From DASWRT01 sp036403035 (GTDB lineage Bacteria > Pseudomonadota > Alphaproteobacteria > ATCC43930 > CGMCC-115725), in the NCBI GenBank assembly GCA_036403035.1, contig DASWRT010000392.1, positions 1 through 21,949 of the forward strand: a DNA stretch of 21,949 bases. Reading direction: 5' to 3'. Position numbers and translations under genes: made by a program. Positions 7,981-15,203 of the stretch are shown here, in pieces (position 1 is the stretch's first letter; every line of letters starts with the position of its first letter). Under the pieces are notes generated by a model. That model was not told the origin of the DNA. It did not search any database and was given only the letters and a program-made list of their open reading frames with translations.

Positions 7981-10713
7981 ATGCTGAAGCGCTCACCGCA
8001 TCCGCCGACCGCGGAGCATGTCAGGCTCGGCGAGGCGGCGCGCGGCGAGAAGCGCTGGAAGCGGTGGGGACCGTATCTCAGCGAGCGCCAATGGGGCTCG
8101 GTCCGCGAGGACTACAGCGACGGCGGCAACGCGTGGCGCTATTTCCCGCACGACATGGCGCGCAGCCGCGCCTATCGCTGGGGCGAGGACGGGATCGCCG
8201 GCATCTGCGACAGCCGTCAGCGCCTCTGCCTCGCGCCGGTGCTGTGGAACGGGAACGACCCGATCCTCAAGGAACGGCTGTTCGGACTCGCCAACGAAGA
8301 AGGCAATCACGGCGAGGACGTTAAGGAGCTTTATTACTACCTGGACTCAACGCCGACCCATTCTTACCTGAAGGCGCTCTACAAATACCCGCAGCGCGAG
8401 TTCCCCTACCGGCTGCTGCGCGAGGAGAACGCCCGGCGCGGCATGGGCGAACCGGAGTTCGAACTCCAGGACACCGGCATTTTCGATGGCGACCGCTATT
8501 TCGATGTCTTCATCGAATATGCGAAGGCCGCGCCCGACGACATCCTGATGCTGATCACGGCGCATAACCGTGCGCCGGAGCCGGCGGCGCTCCATGTCCT
8601 GCCGCAGCTTTGGTTCCGCAACACGTGGTCGTGGAGCTTCGGCGCGGAACGGCCGGTCATCGTCGCCGCCGGTCCCGACGAGATCGAGGCGCGACACGGC
8701 AAGCTCGGCACGTTCCGCCTGTCCTGCGACGGCGACGGCGAATTCCTGTTCTGCGACAACGAAACCAACCCGGCGCTGTTCGGCGTCCCGGCCGAGGACG
8801 GAAGGCATTACCGCGACGGCTTCCACGCGCGGATCGTCGACGGGCGGCCGGAAGCGGTGAACCCGGCGGGTTGCGGCAGCAAGGCTGCGGCCTTGCGGCT
8901 GCTCGCGATCCCGGCGCTCGGCTCCGCGCAGATCCGGGTCCGCTTGCGCCGCCACAATGCCGGGCAGACTCCTTTCGACGATTTCGACGCCGTCATCGCG
9001 GCGCGCCGCGCCGAAGCGGACGAATACTGGGAGTCGATGCAGGCGGCGATCGCCGATGCGGACGCACGGCGCGTTCATCGGCAGGCGCTCTCCGGCATGC
9101 TGTGGAGCAAGCAGTACTACCGCTACGAAGTGCGGCAGTGGCTGGCCGGCGACCCGGCGCAGCCGCCCCCGCCGGAGCCGCGCCGGCATGGCCGCAACGC
9201 GGATTGGGAGCATCTCGACGCCGCCGAGATCCTCTCGATGCCGGACAAGTGGGAGTACCCGTGGTTCGCCGCGTGGGATCTCGCTTTCCACTGCCTGCCG
9301 ATGGTGCTGGTCGATCCCGACTTCGCGAAGAACCAGCTCATCACGCTGACCCGCGAATGGTACCTGCACCCGAACGGGCAGCTTCCGGCATACGAGTGGG
9401 ATTTCGGCGACGCGAACCCGCCGGTCCATGCCTGGGCGGCATGGCGGGTGTTCCAGATCGACCGGGAGCGGAACGGCACGAACGGCGGCAAGGGCGACCT
9501 CGCCTTCTTGGAGCGCGTGTTCCACAAGCTGATGCTGAACTTCACCTGGTGGGTGAACCGCAAGGACGCGCGGGGCCGAAACGTGTTCCAGGGCGGCTTT
9601 CTCGGCCTGGACAATGTCGGGGTCTTCGACCGCAGCCGCCCGCTCCCGAACGGCGGCGGCATCGATCAGGCCGACGGCACCGCCTGGATGGCGATGTACG
9701 CGCTGAACCTGATGCGCATCGCGCTGGAGCTGGCGCAGCACAACCCGGTCTACGAGGACGTGGCGAGCAAGTTCTTCGAGCACTTCCTCCACATTGCGAA
9801 GGCGATGACGGACTTCGCCGGCGAAGGTTTAGGCCTGTGGGACGAGGAGGACGGGTTCTATTACGACGTGCTCAGCCATCCGGACGGCGGCGGCATGACC
9901 CGCCTCAAGGTCCGCTCGATCGTCGGCCTCGTGCCGCTGTGCGCGGTCGAGGTGCTGGAACCGGAGCTGGTCGAAAGGGTGCCGGAGTTCGAGGCGCGGC
10001 TGCGCTGGCTGCTCGACCATCGCCCCGACCTCGCGCGGCTGGTGTCGCGCTGGCACGAGCCCGGAGCCGGCGAGCGGCGGCTCCTGTCGCTGCTGCGCGG
10101 CAGCCGCATGAAGCGGCTGCTGCGCCGGATGCTCGACGAGACGGAGTTCCTGTCGGATTACGGCGTGCGCTCGCTGTCCAAGCAGCACCGCGACGAACCG
10201 TACGTCTTCCGGCTGGACGGCTACGAGGCCGCGGTCCGCTACGAACCGGCGGAGTCGACGTTGCGGATGTTCGGCGGCAACTCGAACTGGCGCGGACCGA
10301 TCTGGCTGCCGATCAACTATCTCCTGATCCAATCGCTGGTGCGCTTCCATCGCTATTACGGCGACGAGTTCCAGATCGAGTGCCCGTCCGGCTCCGGCCG
10401 CTTCACCACGATCGCCGGCGCGGCGGACGAGATCGCACGGCGGCTGATCCGGCTGTTCCAGAAGGACGAAGGCGGGCAGCGGGCGGCGTTCGGCGACGAC
10501 CGGCGGATGCAGGAGGATCCGCATTTTCGCGACCACCTGCTGTTCCACGAGTATTTCGACGGAGATACCGGCAAGGGGCTGGGCGCCGCCCACCAGACCG
10601 GATGGACCGGCCTCGTCGCCAACCTGATCGAGCGTGAGGCCGGCGGCGTTGCCGTACTCGCCCCGACGACGGCGACGGTTCCGGGCGCCTCCGCCTCCGC
10701 GAAGACACGTTAG
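7981..10713 (+). CDS. GH63 / MGH1-like glycoside hydrolase (putative glucosidase)
   Basis: This 910-residue protein resembles bacterial GH63-type glucosidases with the mannosylglycerate-hydrolase-like (alpha/alpha)6 barrel. The N-terminal 400 residues form the beta-rich domain (WGPYLSERQWGSVREDYS, LFGLANEEGNHGEDVKE). The catalytic barrel contains AAWDLAFH with Asp433 (likely general acid), YEWDFGDANPPVHAWA, NWRGPIWLPINYLL and HEYFDGDTGKGLG with Glu857 (likely base). No signal peptide is seen, so it acts in the cytoplasm, presumably on glucosides or compatible-solute glycosides. The catalytic assignments are by analogy with YgjK and MGH, not by alignment. The gene stands alone between a GNAT gene and an isochorismatase-like gene, with no transporter or trehalose/glycogen genes beside it. 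A weak GAGGGA lies before ATG 7981. Confidence 0.88.
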   Translation: MLKRSPHPPTAEHVRLGEAARGEKRWKRWGPYLSERQWGSVREDYSDGGNAWRYFPHDMARSRAYRWGEDGIAGICDSRQRLCLAPVLWNGNDPILKERLFGLANEEGNHGEDVKELYYYLDSTPTHSYLKALYKYPQREFPYRLLREENARRGMGEPEFELQDTGIFDGDRYFDVFIEYAKAAPDDILMLITAHNRAPEPAALHVLPQLWFRNTWSWSFGAERPVIVAAGPDEIEARHGKLGTFRLSCDGDGEFLFCDNETNPALFGVPAEDGRHYRDGFHARIVDGRPEAVNPAGCGSKAAALRLLAIPALGSAQIRVRLRRHNAGQTPFDDFDAVIAARRAEADEYWESMQAAIADADARRVHRQALSGMLWSKQYYRYEVRQWLAGDPAQPPPPEPRRHGRNADWEHLDAAEILSMPDKWEYPWFAAWDLAFHCLPMVLVDPDFAKNQLITLTREWYLHPNGQLPAYEWDFGDANPPVHAWAAWRVFQIDRERNGTNGGKGDLAFLERVFHKLMLNFTWWVNRKDARGRNVFQGGFLGLDNVGVFDRSRPLPNGGGIDQADGTAWMAMYALNLMRIALELAQHNPVYEDVASKFFEHFLHIAKAMTDFAGEGLGLWDEEDGFYYDVLSHPDGGGMTRLKVRSIVGLVPLCAVEVLEPELVERVPEFEARLRWLLDHRPDLARLVSRWHEPGAGERRLLSLLRGSRMKRLLRRMLDETEFLSDYGVRSLSKQHRDEPYVFRLDGYEAAVRYEPAESTLRMFGGNSNWRGPIWLPINYLLIQSLVRFHRYYGDEFQIECPSGSGRFTTIAGAADEIARRLIRLFQKDEGGQRAAFGDDRRMQEDPHFRDHLLFHEYFDGDTGKGLGAAHQTGWTGLVANLIEREAGGVAVLAPTTATVPGASASAKTR

Positions 10714-10721
10714 GCGCAGAC

Positions 10722-10743
10722 CGGCATGCAATATAGGATGCCG
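10722..10743. repeat. Small inverted repeat between glucosidase and isochorismatase-like genes
   Basis: CGGCAT (10722-10727) and ATGCCG (10738-10743) are perfect inverted 6-mers around a 10-nt AT-richer centre. It could be a protein-binding dyad or a weak hairpin. There is no T-run, and chance occurrence is possible. Confidence 0.3.
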
Positions 10744-10775
10744 CCAGCGGCTTTCTTCGCGACGGCACAGCACGC

Positions 10776-11438
10776 ATGGAAATGACTCGCCGATCGCTTG
10801 TTACGTCCGTAGCGGCGGGAACTGCTACGGCGGCCATTGCGCCGTCCGACGACGGCCGGGCGGAGGAAGCGCCGTCGGCAGCCGGCGCAGCCGCCGTCCT
10901 CGCAATCCATTACCAGAACGAAGTTCTCGACCCCGGCGGCAAGATCAAGCTCGGCGTCGCAGAGGACAGCCCGCGTCGCGCCACGGTCATCGCCGCAGCG
11001 CGGCGCATGCTCGACGACGCGAGGGCGTCCAAGACGCCGATCATTCATGTCCGCATCGCGTTCAGCGCGGACTACCACGAGGTCGTCGCCACCGGCGAGA
11101 TGTGGCGGCGCGTGGTTTCAGGCGGCGTCATGAAGGAAGGAAGCTGGGGCGCGGAGTTCTATCCCGATCTCGGGCCGCAGCCTTCCGACGTCGTGATCAC
11201 CCATGCCTGCAACAACGCCTTCCTGTTCTCTCCGCTTGAGGCCGTGCTGCGGAAGATCGGGGTGGGACGGCTGACCGTAGCCGGCATCGCGACGAATCTT
11301 TCGGTCGAGAGCACGGTCCGGCACGCGTCGGATGTCGGCTACGCCGTGCGGGTCGTTGCGGACGCCTGTTCCGCCCGCGACGACGAAACGCACCATGCAA
11401 GTCTGCGGACGATGGCGAATTTCGCCGAGATCGCCTGA
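10776..11438 (+). CDS. Tat-leader isochorismatase-fold protein with substituted catalytic triad
   Basis: This 220-residue protein has the isochorismatase fold. A Tat-like leader comes first (TRRSLVTSVAAGTATAAIA, twin Arg at 5-6), then a mature domain from about residue 38. Alignment by eye to classical cysteine hydrolases shows the Asp of the DMQN motif replaced by His45 (IHYQNEVLDPGG). The Lys is replaced by His143 or Thr142 (ITHACNNAF), and the nucleophilic Cys by Ser176 (GIATNLSVEST). The surrounding scaffold (LDPGG, GIATN, VEST, GY) is well kept, so this is not decay. It may be a non-cysteine hydrolase, comparable to PhzD, which lacks the Cys, or a binding protein. The leader is short and weakly hydrophobic, so export is uncertain. 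ATG 10782 is an alternative start. Confidence 0.82.
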   Translation: MEMTRRSLVTSVAAGTATAAIAPSDDGRAEEAPSAAGAAAVLAIHYQNEVLDPGGKIKLGVAEDSPRRATVIAAARRMLDDARASKTPIIHVRIAFSADYHEVVATGEMWRRVVSGGVMKEGSWGAEFYPDLGPQPSDVVITHACNNAFLFSPLEAVLRKIGVGRLTVAGIATNLSVESTVRHASDVGYAVRVVADACSARDDETHHASLRTMANFAEIA

Positions 11439-11543
11439 ACGAACCTGACAGTACCGGCTGCCAGCGCGGCGCCAGCCAAGGGCCGAGGCCGCTCCCCGTC
11501 CGCCGGGATGCGCTTGCCGATCTGCGCCACCTCGGCTAATTTA

Positions 11544-11557
11544 TTTTAAGTCTAAAA
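11544..11557. promoter_or_regulatory. Candidate operator dyad upstream of the SDR-MarR operon
   Basis: TTTTA-AGTC-TAAAA is a perfect 5-bp inverted repeat within an AT-rich island (11537-11560) of a very GC-rich region. It ends 20 bp before the SDR start codon. A loose -35/-10 pair, TTGCCG (11514-11519) and TAATTT (11537-11542) with 17-bp spacing, lies just upstream. The adjacent operon encodes a MarR protein, and MarR proteins usually bind short AT-rich palindromes, so autoregulation is a reasonable inference. Confidence 0.4.
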
Positions 11558-11577
11558 CATTTTCGAGGCGTGGACCC

Positions 11578-12375
11578 TTGGCGGCACAGCGAGACGACCT
11601 GCCCCTCGCCGGCCAGCACGCCGTCGTCACCGGCGCCGGTACCGGTATCGGCGCAGCGGTCGCCGATACGCTCGCCGCAGCCGGCGCCGCGCTGACGCTG
11701 ATCGGCCGGACGGCGGCGACGCTGGAGCGCAAGGCGGCGGCGCTCGCCGCGGCCGGTGCAACCGCAGTCGTCGAGGTGGTCGACGTGACCGTGCCGGAAC
11801 AGGTCGCCGCCGGCATGGCCCGCGCCGCCGGCCGCTTGGGGCCGGTCACGATCCTCGTCAACAATGCCGGCGCGGCGGAGAGCGCACCCTTCGCGCGGAC
11901 CGACCTCGCCCTGCTCGACCGGATGATGGCGGTGAACCTCAACGGCGCCTTCCTCTGCACGCAGGCCGTGCTGCCGGCGATGATGCAGGCGAAGCGCGGC
12001 CGGATCGTCAACGTCGCGTCGACGGCGGGGATCACCGGCTACGCCTACGTCACCGCCTACTGCGCGGCGAAGCACGCGCTGGTCGGGCTGACGCGGGCGC
12101 TGGCGCGCGAAGTCGCGCGGAGCGGCGTCACCGTCAACGCGGTCTGTCCCGGCTTTACCGATACCGATCTCGTCGCGCGCTCGATCGACACTATCGTCGC
12201 GAAGACCGGGCGGACGAGCAGCGAGGCGCGCGGCGACCTCGCCGCAACGAACCCGATGGGCCGGCTGGTGACGCCCGAGGAGGTCGCCTCGTCGGTCGTC
12301 TGGCTGTGCTCGCCCGGCGCCGCATCGGTGACCGGCCAAGCGATCGTCGTCGCCGGCGGGGAGCTGATGCCATGA
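11578..12375 (+). CDS. Short-chain dehydrogenase/reductase, 3-hydroxyacyl-CoA dehydrogenase-like
   Basis: This 265-residue classical SDR oxidises or reduces a hydroxyl/keto group with NAD(P). Visible features are the nucleotide-binding motif TGAGTGIG (18-25), NNAG, catalytic Ser148 in VASTAG, and Tyr161/Lys165 in YCAAK, followed by the CPGFTDTD loop. In this context it most likely acts as a 3-hydroxyacyl-CoA dehydrogenase in a beta-oxidation-like sequence. The start is TTG at 11578, with GAGG about 9 nt upstream; no better in-frame start is seen. Its stop overlaps the MarR start in an ATGA arrangement, making it the first gene of a coupled trio. Confidence 0.9.
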   Translation: MAAQRDDLPLAGQHAVVTGAGTGIGAAVADTLAAAGAALTLIGRTAATLERKAAALAAAGATAVVEVVDVTVPEQVAAGMARAAGRLGPVTILVNNAGAAESAPFARTDLALLDRMMAVNLNGAFLCTQAVLPAMMQAKRGRIVNVASTAGITGYAYVTAYCAAKHALVGLTRALAREVARSGVTVNAVCPGFTDTDLVARSIDTIVAKTGRTSSEARGDLAATNPMGRLVTPEEVASSVVWLCSPGAASVTGQAIVVAGGELMP

Positions 12376-12926
12376 CCGCCGCCCGGCTCCAGCCGTTGCT
12401 GCCGTCAGCGGAACCCGAGCCATCGCCGGACCGCGAGTCGGCCGTCGCGCAGGACGACAAGCTGGAGCTGAAGGTCTGGCTGCGGCTTCTCACCTGCGCC
12501 AACCTGATCGAGGGGCAAGTGCGGGCGCGGCTGCGCGAGACGTTCGCCACCACCCTGCCCCGCTTCGACCTTCTGGCGCAGCTCGACCGCGCGCCGGACG
12601 GCGGCCTCAGCATGGGCGAACTGTCGTCGCGGCTGATGGTCAGCAACGGCAACGTCACCGGGCTCACCGACACCTTGGAGCGCGAAGGGCTGGTGACGCG
12701 CGAGCCCGACCCAGCGGACCGGCGCTCGCTGCGCATACGCCTGACGGCGGAAGGCAAGCGCGCCTTCGACGCGATGACGCCGACGCACGAGCAGTGGGTC
12801 GACGCGATGATGGCGGGCCTGACGCGCGCCGAGATGGCGCAGCTTCTCGACCTGCTGGGCAAGCTCAAGGCGTCGGTGCGGCAGGCGGAGCCGCCACAGC
12901 AACCCCGGACGGGAGGACGGAGATGA
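12372..12926 (+). CDS. MarR-family transcriptional regulator (within catabolic operon)
   Basis: This 184-residue protein has a MarR winged helix-turn-helix. LPRFDLLAQL and GLSMGELSSRLMVSNGNVTG form the HTH, and LVTREPDPADRRSLRIRLT is the wing with the DxRS motif. About 30 N-terminal residues are Pro/Glu-rich and look disordered. It overlaps both neighbours by ATGA, which ties its expression to the SDR and the enoyl-CoA hydratase-like protein. MarR proteins in CoA-dependent aromatic clusters (BadR, BoxR-like and 2-aminobenzoate types) often respond to the aryl-CoA intermediate; that ligand is inferred here. The dyad at 11544-11557 is a candidate binding site. Confidence 0.9.
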   Translation: MTAARLQPLLPSAEPEPSPDRESAVAQDDKLELKVWLRLLTCANLIEGQVRARLRETFATTLPRFDLLAQLDRAPDGGLSMGELSSRLMVSNGNVTGLTDTLEREGLVTREPDPADRRSLRIRLTAEGKRAFDAMTPTHEQWVDAMMAGLTRAEMAQLLDLLGKLKASVRQAEPPQQPRTGGRR

Positions 12927-13738
12927 AGGCAGCCGACTTCACGCCGAAGCATTTCGGCTGGTACGTCGACGCGGAGGATCGCGTCGCGACGATCACGCTC
13001 GACCGGCCGGATCGCAAGAACCCGCTCACCTTCGAGAGCTATGCGGAGCTGCGCGACCTGTTCCGGCAACTCGTCTACGCCGACGACGTGAAGACGATCG
13101 TGCTGACGGGCTCCGGCGGCAATTTCTGTTCGGGCGGCGACGTGCACGAGATCATCGGGCCGCTCGTCCGCATGGACATGCCCGACCTCCTGAAGTTCAC
13201 GCGGATGACCGGCGACCTCGTCAAGGCGATGCGGCTCTGCCCGCAGCCGATCGTCGCCGCAGTGGACGGCGTGTGCGCCGGGGCGGGCGCGATCCTCGCG
13301 ATGGCCTCCGACCTGCGGTTCGGGACGGCGCGCAGCAAGATCGCGTTCCTGTTCGTCCGCGTCGGGCTCGCCGGATGCGACATGGGAGCCTGCGCGATCC
13401 TGCCCCGCATCGTCGGCCACGGCCGCGCATCCGAACTGCTCTACACCGGCCGGGCGATGGGCGGCGAGGAGGCGGAGCGCTGGGGCTTCTACAATCGGCT
13501 CTGCGTGCCGGAGGAGGTGCTGGATGCGGCCCAGGCGATGGCGCGCGAGCTGGCGCGGGGCCCGACCTTCGCCCATGCGATGACGAAGCGGATGCTCCAC
13601 GAGGAATGGGACATGAGCATCGAGCAGGCGATCGAGTCCGAGGCGCAAGCCCAGGCGATCTGCATGCAGACGAAAGACTTCACCCGCGCCTACGAGGCAT
13701 TCGTCGAGAAGCGGAAGCCCGTGTTCGAGGGCAACTGA
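12923..13738 (+). CDS. Enoyl-CoA hydratase/isomerase-family protein
   Basis: This 271-residue crotonase-fold protein acts on an acyl-CoA. The first oxyanion-hole segment is NFCSGGDVHEI (F68-D73) and the second is DGVCAGAGAILA. By eye, the two Glu residues used by classical enoyl-CoA hydratases are not conserved: Ile124 occupies the first site and a hydrophobic residue the second. A conserved-looking Asp153 occurs in GLAGCDMGA, where isomerase-type or PaaG-like members carry an acidic residue. It may therefore isomerise, hydrate or cleave a ring-derived CoA ester rather than hydrate crotonyl-CoA. Start ATG 12923 overlaps the MarR stop, with GGGAGG upstream. A 238-bp palindrome begins 24 bp after its stop. 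Confidence 0.88.
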   Translation: MKAADFTPKHFGWYVDAEDRVATITLDRPDRKNPLTFESYAELRDLFRQLVYADDVKTIVLTGSGGNFCSGGDVHEIIGPLVRMDMPDLLKFTRMTGDLVKAMRLCPQPIVAAVDGVCAGAGAILAMASDLRFGTARSKIAFLFVRVGLAGCDMGACAILPRIVGHGRASELLYTGRAMGGEEAERWGFYNRLCVPEEVLDAAQAMARELARGPTFAHAMTKRMLHEEWDMSIEQAIESEAQAQAICMQTKDFTRAYEAFVEKRKPVFEGN

Positions 13739-13762
13739 TTGATGCGTGTGGGAAAGGAAAAC

Positions 13763-14000
13763 CTTGATCGGGGATCGGGGGGATGGATGGGGATCGGGGG
13801 GATAATAAGGAATAAGAAACTCCTTCACCGCAGAGGACGCGAAGGAGACGCAGAGAGTCGCAGAGGAATTCATTGCGCGCCTACGGCGCGCGAAAAAATA
13901 AACCTCTGCGCCTCTCCGAGATTCTCCGCGTCCTTTGCGATGAAAAATTCGCCCTTTCCTTTTTCTTATCCCCCCGATCCCCACCCATCCCCGATTCAAG
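13763..14000. repeat. Long imperfect palindromic intergenic repeat element
   Basis: Arms of about 110 bp face each other around GCGCGCC-TAC-GGCGCGC (13875-13891). Outer ends are CTTGA (13763) and TCAAG (14000). The best-matched arm segments are 13785-13805 and 13966-13986, with 20 of 21 bases complementary. Inner segments are the purine-rich CGCAGAGGACGCGAAGGAGACGCAGAG type and its counterpart. The element resembles mobile intergenic palindromes found in many bacterial genomes, though I cannot assign a family. Neither strand has a convincing gene. It fills almost all of the spacer between the hydratase-like gene and the acyl-CoA dehydrogenase. Confidence 0.85.
13770..13801 (+). other. G-quadruplex motif in left arm of palindrome
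   Basis: Four G-runs of 4, 6, 4 and 6 bases are separated by loops of 3, 6 and 3 nt. They consist of a 15-nt direct repeat (13770-13784 and 13789-13803). This satisfies a strict G4 motif on the plus strand. The right arm (13970-13992) carries C-runs of 6, 4, 3 and 4, a G4 motif on the opposite strand. Confidence 0.6.
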
Positions 14001-14027
14001 TCTGTCTCCCTGTCACGGAGGCAAGTG

Positions 14028-15203
14028 ATGGCTGACCGGAGCTTCCTCTCCTGGCCGTTCTTCGACGACCGGCACCGCGAGATGGCGGCGCAGCTCGACC
14101 AATGGGTCGCGCGGGAGATCGCGCCGCACGAGCATGAGGAGCACGACGTCGAGGCGCTCTCGCGGCGCTTCGTGCGGATGCTCGGCGACGACGGATGGCT
14201 CGGCTACTGCGTGCCCGAGGCCTATGGCGGGATCCATCCCAAGCTCGACGTGCGCAGCCTGTGCATCGCGCGGGAGACGCTGGCGCGGACCTCCGGGCTC
14301 GCCGACTTCGCCTTCGCGATGCAGGGACTCGGCAGCGCCTCGATTTCCCTCCACGGCTCCGAGGAGCTGAAGCGGCGCTACCTGCCGCGCGTCGGAGCGG
14401 GAACGCAGATCGCGGCCTTCGCGCTGTCCGAGCCCGAGGCCGGCTCCGATGTGTCGGCGATGCGCACGGCGGCGCGGCGCGACGGCGAGCATTACGTGCT
14501 CGACGGGCGCAAGACATGGATCTCGAACGCCGGGATCGCCGACCATTACGTCGTCTTCGCGCGCACCGGCGAGGCGCCGGGCGCCAAGGGGATCTCCGCC
14601 TTCGTCGTCGACGCCGACACGCCCGGCCTGACGGTCGCCGAGAAGATCCCGGTGATCGCGCCGCACCCGCTCGGCACGCTCGCTTTCGAGGGTTGCCGGG
14701 TGCCGGCCAGCCACCGGCTCGGCGCTCCCGGCGAGGGCTTCAAGATCGCGATGGCGACGCTCGATATCTTCCGCTCCAGCGTCGGCGCGGCGGCGCTGGG
14801 CTTCGCGCGGCGGGCGCTCGACGAGGCGGTCGCCCGTACGACCGCGCGCGAGGTGTTCGGCCAGCGCCTCGCCGACATGCAGGCGACGCAGCACCGGCTC
14901 GCCGACATGGCCGTCGAGGTCGACGCGGCGGCGCTGCTGATCTACCGCGCGGCATGGACTAAGGATTGCGTCGCCGACCGCGTCACCCGCGAGGCTGCGA
15001 TGGCCAAGATGTACGCGACCGAGGCGGCGCAGCGCGTCATCGACGCTGCGGTCCAGCTTCACGGCGGCATGGGCGTCGTGAGCGGCGTGCCGGTCGAACG
15101 GCTGTACCGCGAGATCCGCGCGCTGCGGATCTACGAGGGCACGACGGAGATCCAGAAGCTGGTGATCGCCTCGCAGGTCCTGGCGCGGGCGCAGCAGCGA
15201 TGA
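14028..15203 (+). CDS. Acyl-CoA dehydrogenase family protein
   Basis: This 391-residue FAD enzyme introduces a double bond into an acyl-CoA and passes electrons to ETF. Signatures are FALSEPEAGSDVSAM, the WISNAG strand, the mid-domain GxxxxAxxTLDIFRSSVGAAALG, and the C-terminal HGGMGVVSGVPVERLYREIRALRIYEGTTEIQ. Glu370 in YEGTTEIQ is the usual catalytic base of short/medium-chain members. ATG 14028 is preceded by GGAGG at 14017-14021 with ideal spacing; GTG 14025 is the alternative. The stop overlaps the OYE gene start (ATGA). Comparable dehydrogenases occur beside 2-aminobenzoate-CoA ligase genes in other Proteobacteria, where the exact substrate is not established. A role in dehydrogenating a cyclic CoA ester is inferred. 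Confidence 0.92.
   Translation: MADRSFLSWPFFDDRHREMAAQLDQWVAREIAPHEHEEHDVEALSRRFVRMLGDDGWLGYCVPEAYGGIHPKLDVRSLCIARETLARTSGLADFAFAMQGLGSASISLHGSEELKRRYLPRVGAGTQIAAFALSEPEAGSDVSAMRTAARRDGEHYVLDGRKTWISNAGIADHYVVFARTGEAPGAKGISAFVVDADTPGLTVAEKIPVIAPHPLGTLAFEGCRVPASHRLGAPGEGFKIAMATLDIFRSSVGAAALGFARRALDEAVARTTAREVFGQRLADMQATQHRLADMAVEVDAAALLIYRAAWTKDCVADRVTREAAMAKMYATEAAQRVIDAAVQLHGGMGVVSGVPVERLYREIRALRIYEGTTEIQKLVIASQVLARAQQR

Noticed and set aside
8347..9792. Minus-strand open frame opposite the glucosidase (481 codons)
   Set aside because: It is a shadow of a GH63-like gene with conserved motifs on the other strand; composition is low-complexity Arg/Val/Glu.
10722..10743. Possible rho-independent terminator after the glucosidase gene
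   Set aside because: The stem is only 6 bp with a 10-nt loop and no T-run follows, so I list it only as an inverted repeat.
12191..13999. Minus-strand open frame of 602 codons covering the palindrome, the hydratase-family gene and MarR
   Set aside because: It runs antisense to two well-supported genes and its first part is translated palindrome; no domain is visible.
13763..14000. Possible CRISPR-like array because of repeated G-rich units
   Set aside because: There are only two 15-nt direct repeats inside one inverted arm, with no regular spacers and no cas genes.
13739..14035. Short plus-strand open frame across the palindrome (about 98 codons)
   Set aside because: The peptide is just a reading of the palindrome (HRRGREGDAESRR type), reads comparably from the other strand, and has no family match I recognise.
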